The position numbers and the translations under genes were made by a program. From UBA5069 sp963773745 (lineage in GTDB: Bacteria > Chloroflexota > Anaerolineae > Caldilineales > Caldilineaceae): a DNA stretch of 64,000 bases. Where the stretch lies: contig CAVZCL010000004.1 of assembly GCA_963773745.1 (NCBI GenBank), positions 124,001 through 188,000 on the forward strand, read 5' to 3'. Position 1 is the first letter of the stretch. Each line of letters opens with the position of its first letter. The notes under the pieces are model-generated. The model saw nothing but the letters and a program-made list of their open reading frames with translations, had not been told where the DNA came from and did no database searches. Positions 48,952-57,328 of this stretch are shown one piece after another.

Positions 48952-50442
48952 TCATCCATTCGCCTTGTCATCCACATAGACGGTGTAGCGCATTTCGGGG
49001 CCGGCGGCGGAGACGCCCTTCACGCGCAGGCCGCTGTCGTTACCATCCCATAGCAGGCTGCTGGGCGTGGTGGTGGCGGTAAGTGCATCGCCTGGTACGT
49101 TGGCGAAGAAGTCGCCCTCATCACCTGTGTTCTCGTCAAGTTCGAGGCTGGAGCGGGCGTCAGCCTGGAGGAGCCCGCACTGGTAGTGGCGGTCGGCGCT
49201 GTTGCCCTGCCATTCGTTGGAGCCGAGGATGTCGCAATGGTAGACGGCCAGCCCCTCGGCAGGCAGCCAGGCGTCCATGCCGACGCGGCTGCGGTTTTCG
49301 ACAAGGAAGTACTCATTCGGCTTCGCTGTCTTGTAAACATGGAAGATGCCATAGTCGCTGTGCTTCGCCAGATAGTCACCGGGCGTCGTGAGGTCGACCT
49401 CCTCCTTCACCCAGCCGGTGAGATAGCGGAGGTAGGCGCAAATCGGCGAGGGCGTTTTGCCGCCGGCGAGGTGATTGCCTGAACTCATGAGGCAGTAGAC
49501 GCCCAGCCCTGCGCTCTTGAGGTTGTCCTCGTCGCGACGGCCGTAGTCATAGAGATCGGGGAAGCGGCAAAGCATGTGGCCGCTCTCGTGGCAGAAGGTG
49601 CCGATCTTGAGGTCGTTCGGGCGCAGGCCCAGCGATGAAATCTGGTAGAAGTTGGTCTGGTAGTCGCCGTGGCTCCAATCGAGAAAGTGGTTATGGGGCC
49701 AAAGCCAGCCCTCATACTGCGTGTCGCCGGCATACATGAAGCTGACTGCGTCGAGCACGCCTTCGCCGCGCGAATCGAAGCGCGCCAGGTCAATGCCCAT
49801 TTCGGCCACGGCGTTGAGCGCCTCGGCTGCGAGCAGCGTGTCGACGTATTCCTTGCGCGTGCCGCTGAGCGTGATGGGGCCGACGACTTCATTGGAGTAG
49901 TCGAGCAGCCCTGCCGACATCAGCTTGTAGTATTCCCGTACGGAGCAGGCGTTGCCAAAGGGCTGTTCGTTCTCGCTGTTGAGGAGCTTGTCCACCTCTT
50001 CGGGCGTAATCGCCGCAGTGACATCCTGGAAGTTGACGAGGATGGTGAGGCCGCGCACGCTGCCTGTGTTGGCCTGGCGGCCTGAGAGCAGGCCCTTGTT
50101 GGGGCCAAATACCTCGGGGCGACCATGGCCGCTGACGAAGGCCTCGGGCGGGAGCGCAGCGTAGAGGCGGCGATCGAGCTTGGCGCTGCGCACCTCCACG
50201 CTTTCGATGAGATGGGGGTCTATGCCGTTAGGGGTGGGCTTGGTGACGGCAATGCCGGTGGAGAGGTACTCGCCCTCGTCGAGCGTGGCGAAGCAGTAGT
50301 AGCCAAGCATGTCGTCATCGACGGCCGAGAAGCCGTCAAGCGTTTCGTAGCGGGCGTAGAATTCGTCGCCAAAGACGCGCAACTGCACGTCCGGGCCATT
50401 GCGCTGGGCGAAGGTCTGGATCAGGCCATCGACGACACTCAT
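48952..50442 (-). CDS. M6-family metalloprotease without signal peptide
   Basis: 496 residues from ATG at 50442, fixed by AAGGAGG 4-5 bases upstream; this start excludes any leader. Motif TFCHESGHMLCRFPDLYDYG (H285-E286, H289) is the zinc site of immune-inhibitor-A-like M6 peptidases, which are normally secreted. LTILVNFQDV and NEYFLVENRSRVGMDAWLP are further family segments. The lack of export signal and its position beside EAD1/trypsin genes suggest an intracellular role. Confidence 0.88.
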   Translation of the reverse strand: MSVVDGLIQTFAQRNGPDVQLRVFGDEFYARYETLDGFSAVDDDMLGYYCFATLDEGEYLSTGIAVTKPTPNGIDPHLIESVEVRSAKLDRRLYAALPPEAFVSGHGRPEVFGPNKGLLSGRQANTGSVRGLTILVNFQDVTAAITPEEVDKLLNSENEQPFGNACSVREYYKLMSAGLLDYSNEVVGPITLSGTRKEYVDTLLAAEALNAVAEMGIDLARFDSRGEGVLDAVSFMYAGDTQYEGWLWPHNHFLDWSHGDYQTNFYQISSLGLRPNDLKIGTFCHESGHMLCRFPDLYDYGRRDEDNLKSAGLGVYCLMSSGNHLAGGKTPSPICAYLRYLTGWVKEEVDLTTPGDYLAKHSDYGIFHVYKTAKPNEYFLVENRSRVGMDAWLPAEGLAVYHCDILGSNEWQGNSADRHYQCGLLQADARSSLELDENTGDEGDFFANVPGDALTATTTPSSLLWDGNDSGLRVKGVSAAGPEMRYTVYVDDKANG

Positions 50443-50691
50443 GGAGCCTCCTTGCACGGGCGAAGCCGCGCGTGTATGCCGGCAGAGAGCGGGCGGCGGG
50501 CGCGCACCGGCAGCAATGACAAAGCGGCCTTTGCGCGCCGACACAGTGGTAGGGGCAGTCTGATGTGTACGTTATGTGGGGGAGGCAGCCCAGGCGCGCC
50601 CGAGATACTGCTGCGCCGCTGGGTAGTTGTCAGAGTATAGGGAGAAGGGTGGGGCGTGTCAAACGGATATATTTGGTTGCAGCGCGCAATT

Positions 50692-50727
50692 CGAAGCGAG
50701 GCTTCCGATATCGGAAGCCTCGCTTCG
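50692..50727. repeat. Perfect 36-bp palindrome
   Basis: Arms 50692-50709 and 50710-50727 are exact complements with no loop (CGAAGCGAGGCTTCCGAT). It is placed 12 bases after the stop of the small gene at 50739; a diverged relative lies at about 20754-20788. It may terminate transcription without a T tract. Confidence 0.85.
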
Positions 50728-50738
50728 GAGCGTGCCGA

Positions 50739-51143
50739 CTATTCCTCGGGCGGGCCGGCGGGCATTGAGAGATCGACGACCGCACCTTGATCGTCGATCA
50801 CGACGCGGAAGCCCAGCATGCCCAGGTATTGACGCGCCTCGGCGGGAATGGGGTTGCCGACCGCCTCTTCCATGTTGTTGATGGAGGATTCGACCGCAGC
50901 CTTGGTAAAGATGTCGTCGCTGCCCATCATCTGCAGCATGGCGGCAACGGCCATGTCGCGCTGCCCCTCCACCTGGCCGCGCAGGGCGCGCAGCACCTGG
51001 CGGTCAACCACTTCGGCGCTGATGTGGCGCTTGAAGCCGTCCTCATCCACCACATAGCAGGCATCGCTGCCCACCATGGCCACAGGTGCGGCGACGCCGT
51101 TTTCGTCGAAGACGAGACCTTCGAACATTGCTGTATTTGCCAT
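50739..51143 (-). CDS. Unknown 134-residue protein upstream of the protease island
   Basis: Two ATGs at 51146 and 51143; GGGAG spacing favours 51143. FEGLVFDENGVAAPVAMVG, then YVVDEDGFKRHISAEVVDRQ, then a helical centre (LRGQVEGQRDMAVAAMLQMM), ending in GFRVVIDDQGAVVDLSMP. No family recognised. It is first in the minus-strand block of hydrolases and separated from the M6 gene by about 300 bases including a palindrome, so co-transcription is uncertain. Confidence 0.7.
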   Translation of the reverse strand: MANTAMFEGLVFDENGVAAPVAMVGSDACYVVDEDGFKRHISAEVVDRQVLRALRGQVEGQRDMAVAAMLQMMGSDDIFTKAAVESSINNMEEAVGNPIPAEARQYLGMLGFRVVIDDQGAVVDLSMPAGPPEE

Positions 51144-51191
51144 CATCACTCCCAGAAACAGGCGCGAACGCACCGCCCGCTCATGTACTCA

Positions 51192-51986
51192 TTACGCTGC
51201 AACGGGCCAGCGGTCGCGCAGGAAGGCGGCGCTGCGCTGGATGGAGCCGATCGGGTCGGCCGGCAGGTCGTGTTCCACAATCAGCCACTCAACGCCCGCC
51301 TGCTGGGCTGCGGGCAGAATTGTGGCCCAGTCGAGCGTGCCGGCGCCCACGTCGGCGTGGCCCCCCTCATCTGCGTTCTCGCCGGCGGGTGCGGCATCTT
51401 TGACGTGCAGGCGCGGCAGCCGCCCGGCGAATTCGGCAATGAGCCGCAGCGGGTCCTGATCGCCGCGCACAACCCAGGCGATGTCGATCTCGGCGCCTAC
51501 GTTGCTGGCCGACGTGCCGTCAAAGAGCCATTCCAGCGCGGTGCGGCCGTCCACGTCCACCATCTCGAAATCGTGGTTGTGGTAGAGCAGACGGACGCCG
51601 GCCGCATTGGCGCGCGCGCCCAGTTCGTCGAGATGCTGCCCCATTTCGGTCCATCCGGCGGCGCTCGTGGGGCGCTCTTCCACATCCATCCAGGGGATGG
51701 CGAGGGTGTCGTTGCCCAGCGCCTTGTGGTAGGCGGCCACGCCTTCCATGTCGTACTCAAGCATGCCCATGCCCACGTGCGCAGAGATGACCCGCAGATT
51801 GTGCTTCTGCAGCAGCGCGGCCATTTCGTCGGCGGGGGGCTCGAGCGGGCCAAAGGTCTCAATGCCGGAGTAGCCGGCGGCGGCCACGGCGGCCAGCACT
51901 TCGTCCAGCGTCATGGCAGGCGCGCTGCCCGTGTAGAGGCTGCGCAGCGTATACATTTGCACGGCAACGTTGGGGATTTGGGGCAT
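51192..51986 (-). CDS. Sugar phosphate isomerase/epimerase (xylose isomerase-like TIM barrel)
   Basis: 264 residues. VAVQMYTLRS at the N-terminus, LLYHNHDFEM (metal-binding His/Glu area), VGAEIDIAWV and RLHVKDAAP are the conserved strands of the AP-endonuclease-2/IolE-like family. AAGGAT lies before ATG at 51986. It probably isomerises a sugar or inositol derivative; there are no catabolic neighbours to narrow it. Confidence 0.88.
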   Translation of the reverse strand: MPQIPNVAVQMYTLRSLYTGSAPAMTLDEVLAAVAAAGYSGIETFGPLEPPADEMAALLQKHNLRVISAHVGMGMLEYDMEGVAAYHKALGNDTLAIPWMDVEERPTSAAGWTEMGQHLDELGARANAAGVRLLYHNHDFEMVDVDGRTALEWLFDGTSASNVGAEIDIAWVVRGDQDPLRLIAEFAGRLPRLHVKDAAPAGENADEGGHADVGAGTLDWATILPAAQQAGVEWLIVEHDLPADPIGSIQRSAAFLRDRWPVAA

Positions 51987-52171
51987 GGGGCGATCCTTTT
52001 GGAGTGCATCGGTTTTGTTGATTGGGAGTATTGTACCATTGGGGGAAGTCCAGGGAATGCCACGTCTGTGCGGCGCGAGAGATGCGCAAGGAAGTATTGC
52101 CGGCCTGACCGCGTTTTGGCTCTCTATGACCCAGCCAAAAGCAGGGGTTCACAAACCCCCCATTCTGCCGA

Positions 52172-52201
52172 TTGACAAACAGGGAAACCGATCGCTACAA
52201 T
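52172..52201 (+). promoter_or_regulatory. Strong sigma-70-type promoter upstream of clpC
   Basis: TTGACA (52172-52177) and TACAAT (52196-52201) with 18 bases between. Transcription from about 52208 would give a leader of about 355 bases before clpC. No CtsR or CIRCE-type operator was recognised. Confidence 0.7.
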
Positions 52202-52431
52202 ACAGTCGTTACATAGTTACGCTGATTAATACTTCACTTTCGCTGTTCACCTTGCTGCAGCCACACCGCTTGTCCGCATAGTGCACGCGGCGCGCTGCAC
52301 CTTACCCGGGCTTGCGGCCCAACGGTGGGCCTGCCCGCTCCTCTGCCGTCTCTCCCCTGTCCACCGCGTCCCTCTCTCTGCGGAATCGCCAATTCACACA
52401 GGTATATCACAGACGTATTGTCATCTGTATT

Positions 52432-52459
52432 GTGCGCAGAACATCGTGCGCAGAACGTC
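52432..52459 (+). repeat. Tandem 14-base repeat in the clpC leader
   Basis: GTGCGCAGAACATC followed directly by GTGCGCAGAACGTC. Could be a regulator-binding site or chance; the remaining leader (52210-52564) shows no gene. Confidence 0.4.
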
Positions 52460-52564
52460 CCACAAGCGGAACGTTTGTTACGGCTTCCCCGTCAAACCAA
52501 TGGTACAGTTTGACGTGCCCGGTTTCTCGGCCGTTTACACTGGAATTGAAGGAAGAAATAGACC

Positions 52565-55087
52565 ATGTCTGACAAACTGGATCGCTTCACCAAGCGTGCG
52601 CGTCGCGTATTGACGCTGGCCCAGGAAGAAGCGCTGCGCCTCAACCACAATTATATAGGCACCGAGCATTTACTGCTTGGGCTGGTGCGCGAGGAGAACG
52701 GCGTTGCCGTCAAAGTCCTGCGTGAGTTGGGTGTTGAGCCCAGCCAGGTGATTCGCGCTGTTGAGCGCACCGTGGGCCGCGGCGAGCGGCCGCCCATTGG
52801 CAAGCCGACGCTGGCCCCCCGCACCAAGCGGGTGATTGAGCTGGCGGTGGATGAGGCGCGCCTCATGGGCCATCACTATATCGGCACCGAACATCTTCTG
52901 CTTGGGCTGGTGCGCGAGGGCGAAGGCATTGCCGTCAACGTCCTGCGCGGCCTTGGCATTAACCTCGAAAGCGTACGCACGCAAACCGCGCGCAACATTA
53001 TGCAGACGCAATCGCAGGCCAAGGAGAAGCAGAAGAAGGAATCCAAGACGCCTCTTATGGATCAGTTGGGCTATGATCTCACGGCTGCGGCCGAGGAGAA
53101 CAAGCTCGACCCCGTGGTCGGCCGCCAGCAGGAGATTGAGCGGTTGATCCAGATCCTGAGCCGGCGCACCAAGAACAACCCTGCGCTCATCGGCGAGCCG
53201 GGCGTCGGCAAGACGGCCATCGTCGAAGGGCTGGCGCAGCGCATCATCGAGGGCGACGTGCCCGAGCCGCTGCTCAACAAGCGCTTGCTCATGCTCGACG
53301 TGGGCAGCCTGGTGGCGGGCACCATGTACCGCGGCCAGTTTGAAGAGCGCCTCAAGAAGGTCATCGAGGAAGTGATCGCCACGCAGGCCATCCTCTTCAT
53401 TGACGAAGTGCATATGCTCGTGGGCGCAGGCGCGGCCGGCAGCAGTGTTGACGCCGCCAACATCCTCAAGCCCGCGCTCAGCCGTGGTGAGCTGCAGGTG
53501 ATTGGCGCAACCACGCTTGACGAGTACCGCAAGTACATCGAGAGCGACGCCGCGCTCGAGCGACGCTTCCAGCCGATTCTGGTGGCCGAGCCTTCGATTG
53601 AGGAGACAGTTGACATCCTCAAGGGCGTGCGTTCGCGCTACGAAGATCACCACAAGCTGCTCATCACCGACGCAGCGCTGGAGGCCGCCGCGCATCTGGC
53701 GGCGCGCTATGTGCCCGATCGCTTCATGCCCGACAAGGCCATCGATCTGATCGACGAAGCGGGCAGCCGTGTGCGCATGTACAAGGCACCCTATGCCGCC
53801 AATCTGCGCGAAACCTTCATGAACCTCAAGAAGTTGCAGAAGCAGAAGGAAGAGGCGCTCGACACGCAGCGCTTTGATGACGCGATTGACTTGCGCTACA
53901 AGGAAGTGGAACTGGAAACGCGCTTGGCCGAACTGCGCGAAGGCTGGAACGAAGTATCCAACCAGCCCAAGGTGACGCCCGAAGACATTGCCGAAGTCGT
54001 GGCCATGTGGACCGGCGTCCCTGTGAGCCGCATTGCCGGCGAGGAGCGCGAGCGGCTGCTGGAGATGGAAGGCGTGATGCAGTCGCGCGTGATCGGCCAG
54101 GTGGAGCCTATCAAGGCCATCTGCAAGGCCGTGCGCCGCGCCCGGGCAGGGCTCAAGGACCCGCATCGCCCGATTGGCACCTTCATGTTCCTGGGGCCCA
54201 CAGGCGTCGGCAAGACGCTGCTGGCCAAGACGCTGGCCGAGTACATGTTCGGCAGCGAAGAGGCGCTCATCAAGCTGGACATGAGCGAGTTCATGGAGCG
54301 CCACAACGTCAGCCGTCTGGTTGGTGCGCCTCCGGGCTATGTGGGCTATGAGGAAGGCGGCCAGCTCACCGAGGCTGTGCGCCGTCGTCCCTACAGTGTG
54401 ATTCTGCTCGACGAAATCGAGAAGGCGCACCCCGAAGCCTTCAATATGCTGCTCCAGATCATGGAAGACGGCTACCTGTCGGATGCGAAGGGGCGGCGCG
54501 TGGACTTCCGCAACACGCTCATCCTGATGACGAGCAACATTGGGGCCAAGGTGATTCAAGGCGCCAATAAACTCGGCTTTGCGATTACGCGTGAGGACGG
54601 CGAGCAACGCGAGCAGGAATACGAGGCCATGAAGGCCAAGGTGATGGAGGCTCTGAAGAAGACCTTCCGCCCCGAGTTCATCAACCGCCTTGATGGCATC
54701 ATGGTCTTCCGCAGCCTGGCACACGAAGAGATTGCGCGCATTGTGGATCTTGAGCTCAAGCCGCTGCGCATGCAGTTGGCTGAGCAGGACATGAAGCTCG
54801 AACTCACCGAAGCGGCCCGCCTGGCCGTGGCCGAAGCCGGCTTTGACCCCGACTACGGGGCGCGCCCGCTGCGCCGTGTCATCCAGAATCGCATTCAGGA
54901 TGGCCTGAGCGAGGGCATGCTGGCCAACAGCTTTGGCCCGGGCGACACCATTACGGTGGACTTCCGCGATGCTGAGCAGGAAGACGGCAAGACGATCAAG
55001 GACTATGTCTTCGAGGTGACCGACCACCAGGACATTGAAGAGGTTGAGTCGGAGACAGCCGAAGCGCTTGAGGCGCTGCTGCAGTAA
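52565..55087 (+). CDS. clpC: ATP-dependent Clp protease ATPase subunit ClpC
   Basis: 840 residues. Two Clp N-repeats (LNHNYIGTEHLLLGLVREEN; MGHHYIGTEHLLLGLVREGE) are followed by AAA+ domain 1 (Walker A GEPGVGKTA about 209, Walker B LFIDEVHML), the UVR-containing middle domain (LKKLQKQKEEALDTQRFDDA) and AAA+ domain 2 (GPTGVGKT about 543, ILLDEIEKAHPEAFN). NKLGFAI near 669 supplies the LGF tripeptide that docks ClpP. It unfolds substrates for ClpP. No ctsR, mcsA or mcsB beside it, unlike Firmicutes. ATG at 52565 with GGAAGAA upstream. Confidence 0.95.
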   Translation: MSDKLDRFTKRARRVLTLAQEEALRLNHNYIGTEHLLLGLVREENGVAVKVLRELGVEPSQVIRAVERTVGRGERPPIGKPTLAPRTKRVIELAVDEARLMGHHYIGTEHLLLGLVREGEGIAVNVLRGLGINLESVRTQTARNIMQTQSQAKEKQKKESKTPLMDQLGYDLTAAAEENKLDPVVGRQQEIERLIQILSRRTKNNPALIGEPGVGKTAIVEGLAQRIIEGDVPEPLLNKRLLMLDVGSLVAGTMYRGQFEERLKKVIEEVIATQAILFIDEVHMLVGAGAAGSSVDAANILKPALSRGELQVIGATTLDEYRKYIESDAALERRFQPILVAEPSIEETVDILKGVRSRYEDHHKLLITDAALEAAAHLAARYVPDRFMPDKAIDLIDEAGSRVRMYKAPYAANLRETFMNLKKLQKQKEEALDTQRFDDAIDLRYKEVELETRLAELREGWNEVSNQPKVTPEDIAEVVAMWTGVPVSRIAGEERERLLEMEGVMQSRVIGQVEPIKAICKAVRRARAGLKDPHRPIGTFMFLGPTGVGKTLLAKTLAEYMFGSEEALIKLDMSEFMERHNVSRLVGAPPGYVGYEEGGQLTEAVRRRPYSVILLDEIEKAHPEAFNMLLQIMEDGYLSDAKGRRVDFRNTLILMTSNIGAKVIQGANKLGFAITREDGEQREQEYEAMKAKVMEALKKTFRPEFINRLDGIMVFRSLAHEEIARIVDLELKPLRMQLAEQDMKLELTEAARLAVAEAGFDPDYGARPLRRVIQNRIQDGLSEGMLANSFGPGDTITVDFRDAEQEDGKTIKDYVFEVTDHQDIEEVESETAEALEALLQ

Positions 55088-55105
55088 CAGCGACCTGCAG
55101 CACGG

Positions 55106-55216
55106 CTGAAGGACGACACAGAGTACAGAGAGAAACACAAAGAAGAGCAACGGCAGAATGGTTCTCTGCCGTTGCTCTTCTTTGTGTTTCTCTCTGTACT
55201 CTGTGTCGTCGTTCAG
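55106..55216. repeat. Gene-end inverted repeat after clpC, 52-bp arms
   Basis: Arms 55106-55157 and 55165-55216 match with one mismatch and a 7-base loop; words GACACAGAGTACAGAGAG and AAACACAAAGAAGAGC. It probably terminates clpC. A GAAGCGAGGCTTC half-palindrome follows near 55229. Confidence 0.9.
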
Positions 55217-55313
55217 TTGTATCGCATCGGAAGCGAGGCTTCGGACTTTCGGGCGCGAAGGTGCCACAATGGCGGGAGTTTGGAATCAATCCTTTGCATC
55301 AGGAGAACAAGCC

Positions 55314-55775
<462 letters not shown>

Positions 55776-55781
55776 AAGCCC

Positions 55782-55879
55782 AACTGCGGTACACAGATAT
55801 CACAGATTTGACAGATTACAACAGATGGAAACAAATCTGTTTTTGTCTGTCGAATCTGTGATATCTGTGTACCGCAGTT
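55782..55879. repeat. Gene-end inverted repeat after bcp, 34-bp arms
   Basis: Arms 55782-55815 and 55846-55879 pair with one G-T mismatch; words ACACAGATATCACAGATT. Related to words inside 44844-44976. Confidence 0.88.
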
Positions 55880-55913
55880 CGATTGCGCGCCCTCAAAATG
55901 GGCCGGCGCGCTG

Positions 55914-55922
55914 TGGTATACT
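55914..55922 (+). promoter_or_regulatory. Extended -10 promoter of the ArsA-like gene
   Basis: TGG directly before TATACT (55917-55922) forms an extended -10; start would be near 55929, 40 bases before ATG 55968. No -35 at proper distance. Confidence 0.55.
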
Positions 55923-55967
55923 TTGCGAATGTTTGGGCCTTGTAGCCCAGTAGAGAGACTCTCTTCT

Positions 55968-57251
55968 ATGCGTATTCTGCTTTACACCGGCAAGGGTGGT
56001 GTGGGTAAAACCAGCATGAGCGCCGCCACCGCGGTGCGCTGCGCCGAACTTGGCTACCGCACCGCGGTGCTGAGTGTGGACCCCGCGCACAGCCTCGGGG
56101 ATTCGTTCGACCGGCGCATTGGCAGCAACCTCACCGAACTCGCGCCCAACCTCTGGGGGCAGGAGATTGACCTGCTCAGCCAAATGGACCAGTACTGGGG
56201 GCGCGTGCAGGGCTATCTCAACGCGCTCTTCTCGTGGCGCGGCATGGAGGGTGTGGTCGCCGAGGAGACCGCCGTGCTCCCGGGCATGGAGGAGCTTGCC
56301 AGCCTCATGCAGATTACGGCGCTGGCCGACAGCGGCAATTTTGACGTGATCATCATCGACGCGGCGCCCACCGGCTCCACGCTGCAGTTGCTCTCCTTCC
56401 CCGACATGGCGCGCTGGTATCTGGAGAAGGTCTTCCCTTTCCAGCGGCGCGCGGTGCAACTGGCGCGCCCGCTGATGAAGCGCATGAGCGACATGCCCAT
56501 GCCCGACGAAGATGTCTTCGACAGCATCGAAGAACTGGTGATTTATCTCGAGCGCATGAGCCAGCTGCTGGGCGACGGCGAAATCAGCAGCGTGCGCCTT
56601 GTGCTCAATCCCGAGAAGATGGTCGTCAAGGAGGCGCAGCGCGCCTACACCTACCTCAACCTCTACGGCTATTCCGTCGATTCGGTCGTCTGCAACCGCG
56701 TCTTCCCGCAGCAACTGAGCGACGCCTACTTCGATGGCTGGAAAGTGGCCCAGGCCGCCAATCTGGAGCTGGTGCGCGAGGCCTTCCAGCCGCTGCCCAT
56801 CTTCGAGGTGCCCTTCTTCGCGAGTGAGGTCACAGGCATTGAAATGCTGCGGCTGCTGGCGGAAAGCCTCTACGGCCCTGCCGAGGCCCAGGGCGATGCG
56901 GGTGATCCCACGCAGAAGTACTTTGTGGGCAAGCCGCAGGAGATTATGCGCCAGGATGGCCACTACGTGCTGAGCATTGCGCTGCCGCTGGTAGGGCGCG
57001 ACGAGGTTCACCTGCACCGCAGTGTGCTGGACGAACTGGTGGTGCGCATTGGCAATTGGAAGCGCAACGTGTCGTTGCCCATTGGGCTGGCCCGCCTCGA
57101 GGTCTCCAGCGCAAAGTTTGAGGACGACCGGCTGAATATCTACTTTCCTGTAGATGAGGCTACCCCCGCCCCCACGCTCGAGGAACTGAAGCCCAACCGC
57201 TGGCAACTGCTCAAGAGTCGGTTGGGCGGAAATGGACAAAACGACAATTGA
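55968..57251 (+). CDS. ArsA/GET3-family ATPase
   Basis: 427 residues. Deviant Walker A TGKGGVGKTS (8-15 region), switch SVDPAHSLGDSF and IIIDAAPTGSTLQLL are those of ArsA/GET3 ATPases. The C-terminal 90 residues (HYVLSIALPLVGRDEVHLHR, LNIYFPVDE) form an HSP20-like beta domain often fused in bacterial members. There is no ars operon here and no Cys metal site was seen, so a protein-targeting or chaperone role is more plausible than arsenite efflux. ATG 55968 is supported by promoter position; an earlier GTG or ATG is less likely. Confidence 0.88.
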   Translation: MRILLYTGKGGVGKTSMSAATAVRCAELGYRTAVLSVDPAHSLGDSFDRRIGSNLTELAPNLWGQEIDLLSQMDQYWGRVQGYLNALFSWRGMEGVVAEETAVLPGMEELASLMQITALADSGNFDVIIIDAAPTGSTLQLLSFPDMARWYLEKVFPFQRRAVQLARPLMKRMSDMPMPDEDVFDSIEELVIYLERMSQLLGDGEISSVRLVLNPEKMVVKEAQRAYTYLNLYGYSVDSVVCNRVFPQQLSDAYFDGWKVAQAANLELVREAFQPLPIFEVPFFASEVTGIEMLRLLAESLYGPAEAQGDAGDPTQKYFVGKPQEIMRQDGHYVLSIALPLVGRDEVHLHRSVLDELVVRIGNWKRNVSLPIGLARLEVSSAKFEDDRLNIYFPVDEATPAPTLEELKPNRWQLLKSRLGGNGQNDN

Positions 57252-57255
57252 AAAG

Positions 57256-57297
57256 TGATGATTGAGGATTGGCAAGCGCGCCAATCCTCAATCATCA
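57256..57297. terminator. 17-bp perfect hairpin after the ArsA-like gene
   Basis: Arms 57256-57272 and 57281-57297 with an 8-base loop, four bases after the stop. It is followed by CCTTTATTC, which gives a modest T-rich tail. Confidence 0.75.
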
Positions 57298-57328
57298 ACC
57301 TTTATTCATTCCCGACAGGCACAGCGCA

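Noticed and set aside
55158..55313. N-terminal extension of the Bcp protein
   Set aside because: It reads the right arm of the clpC palindrome; AGGAG precedes ATG 55314 and the protein then matches normal Bcp length.
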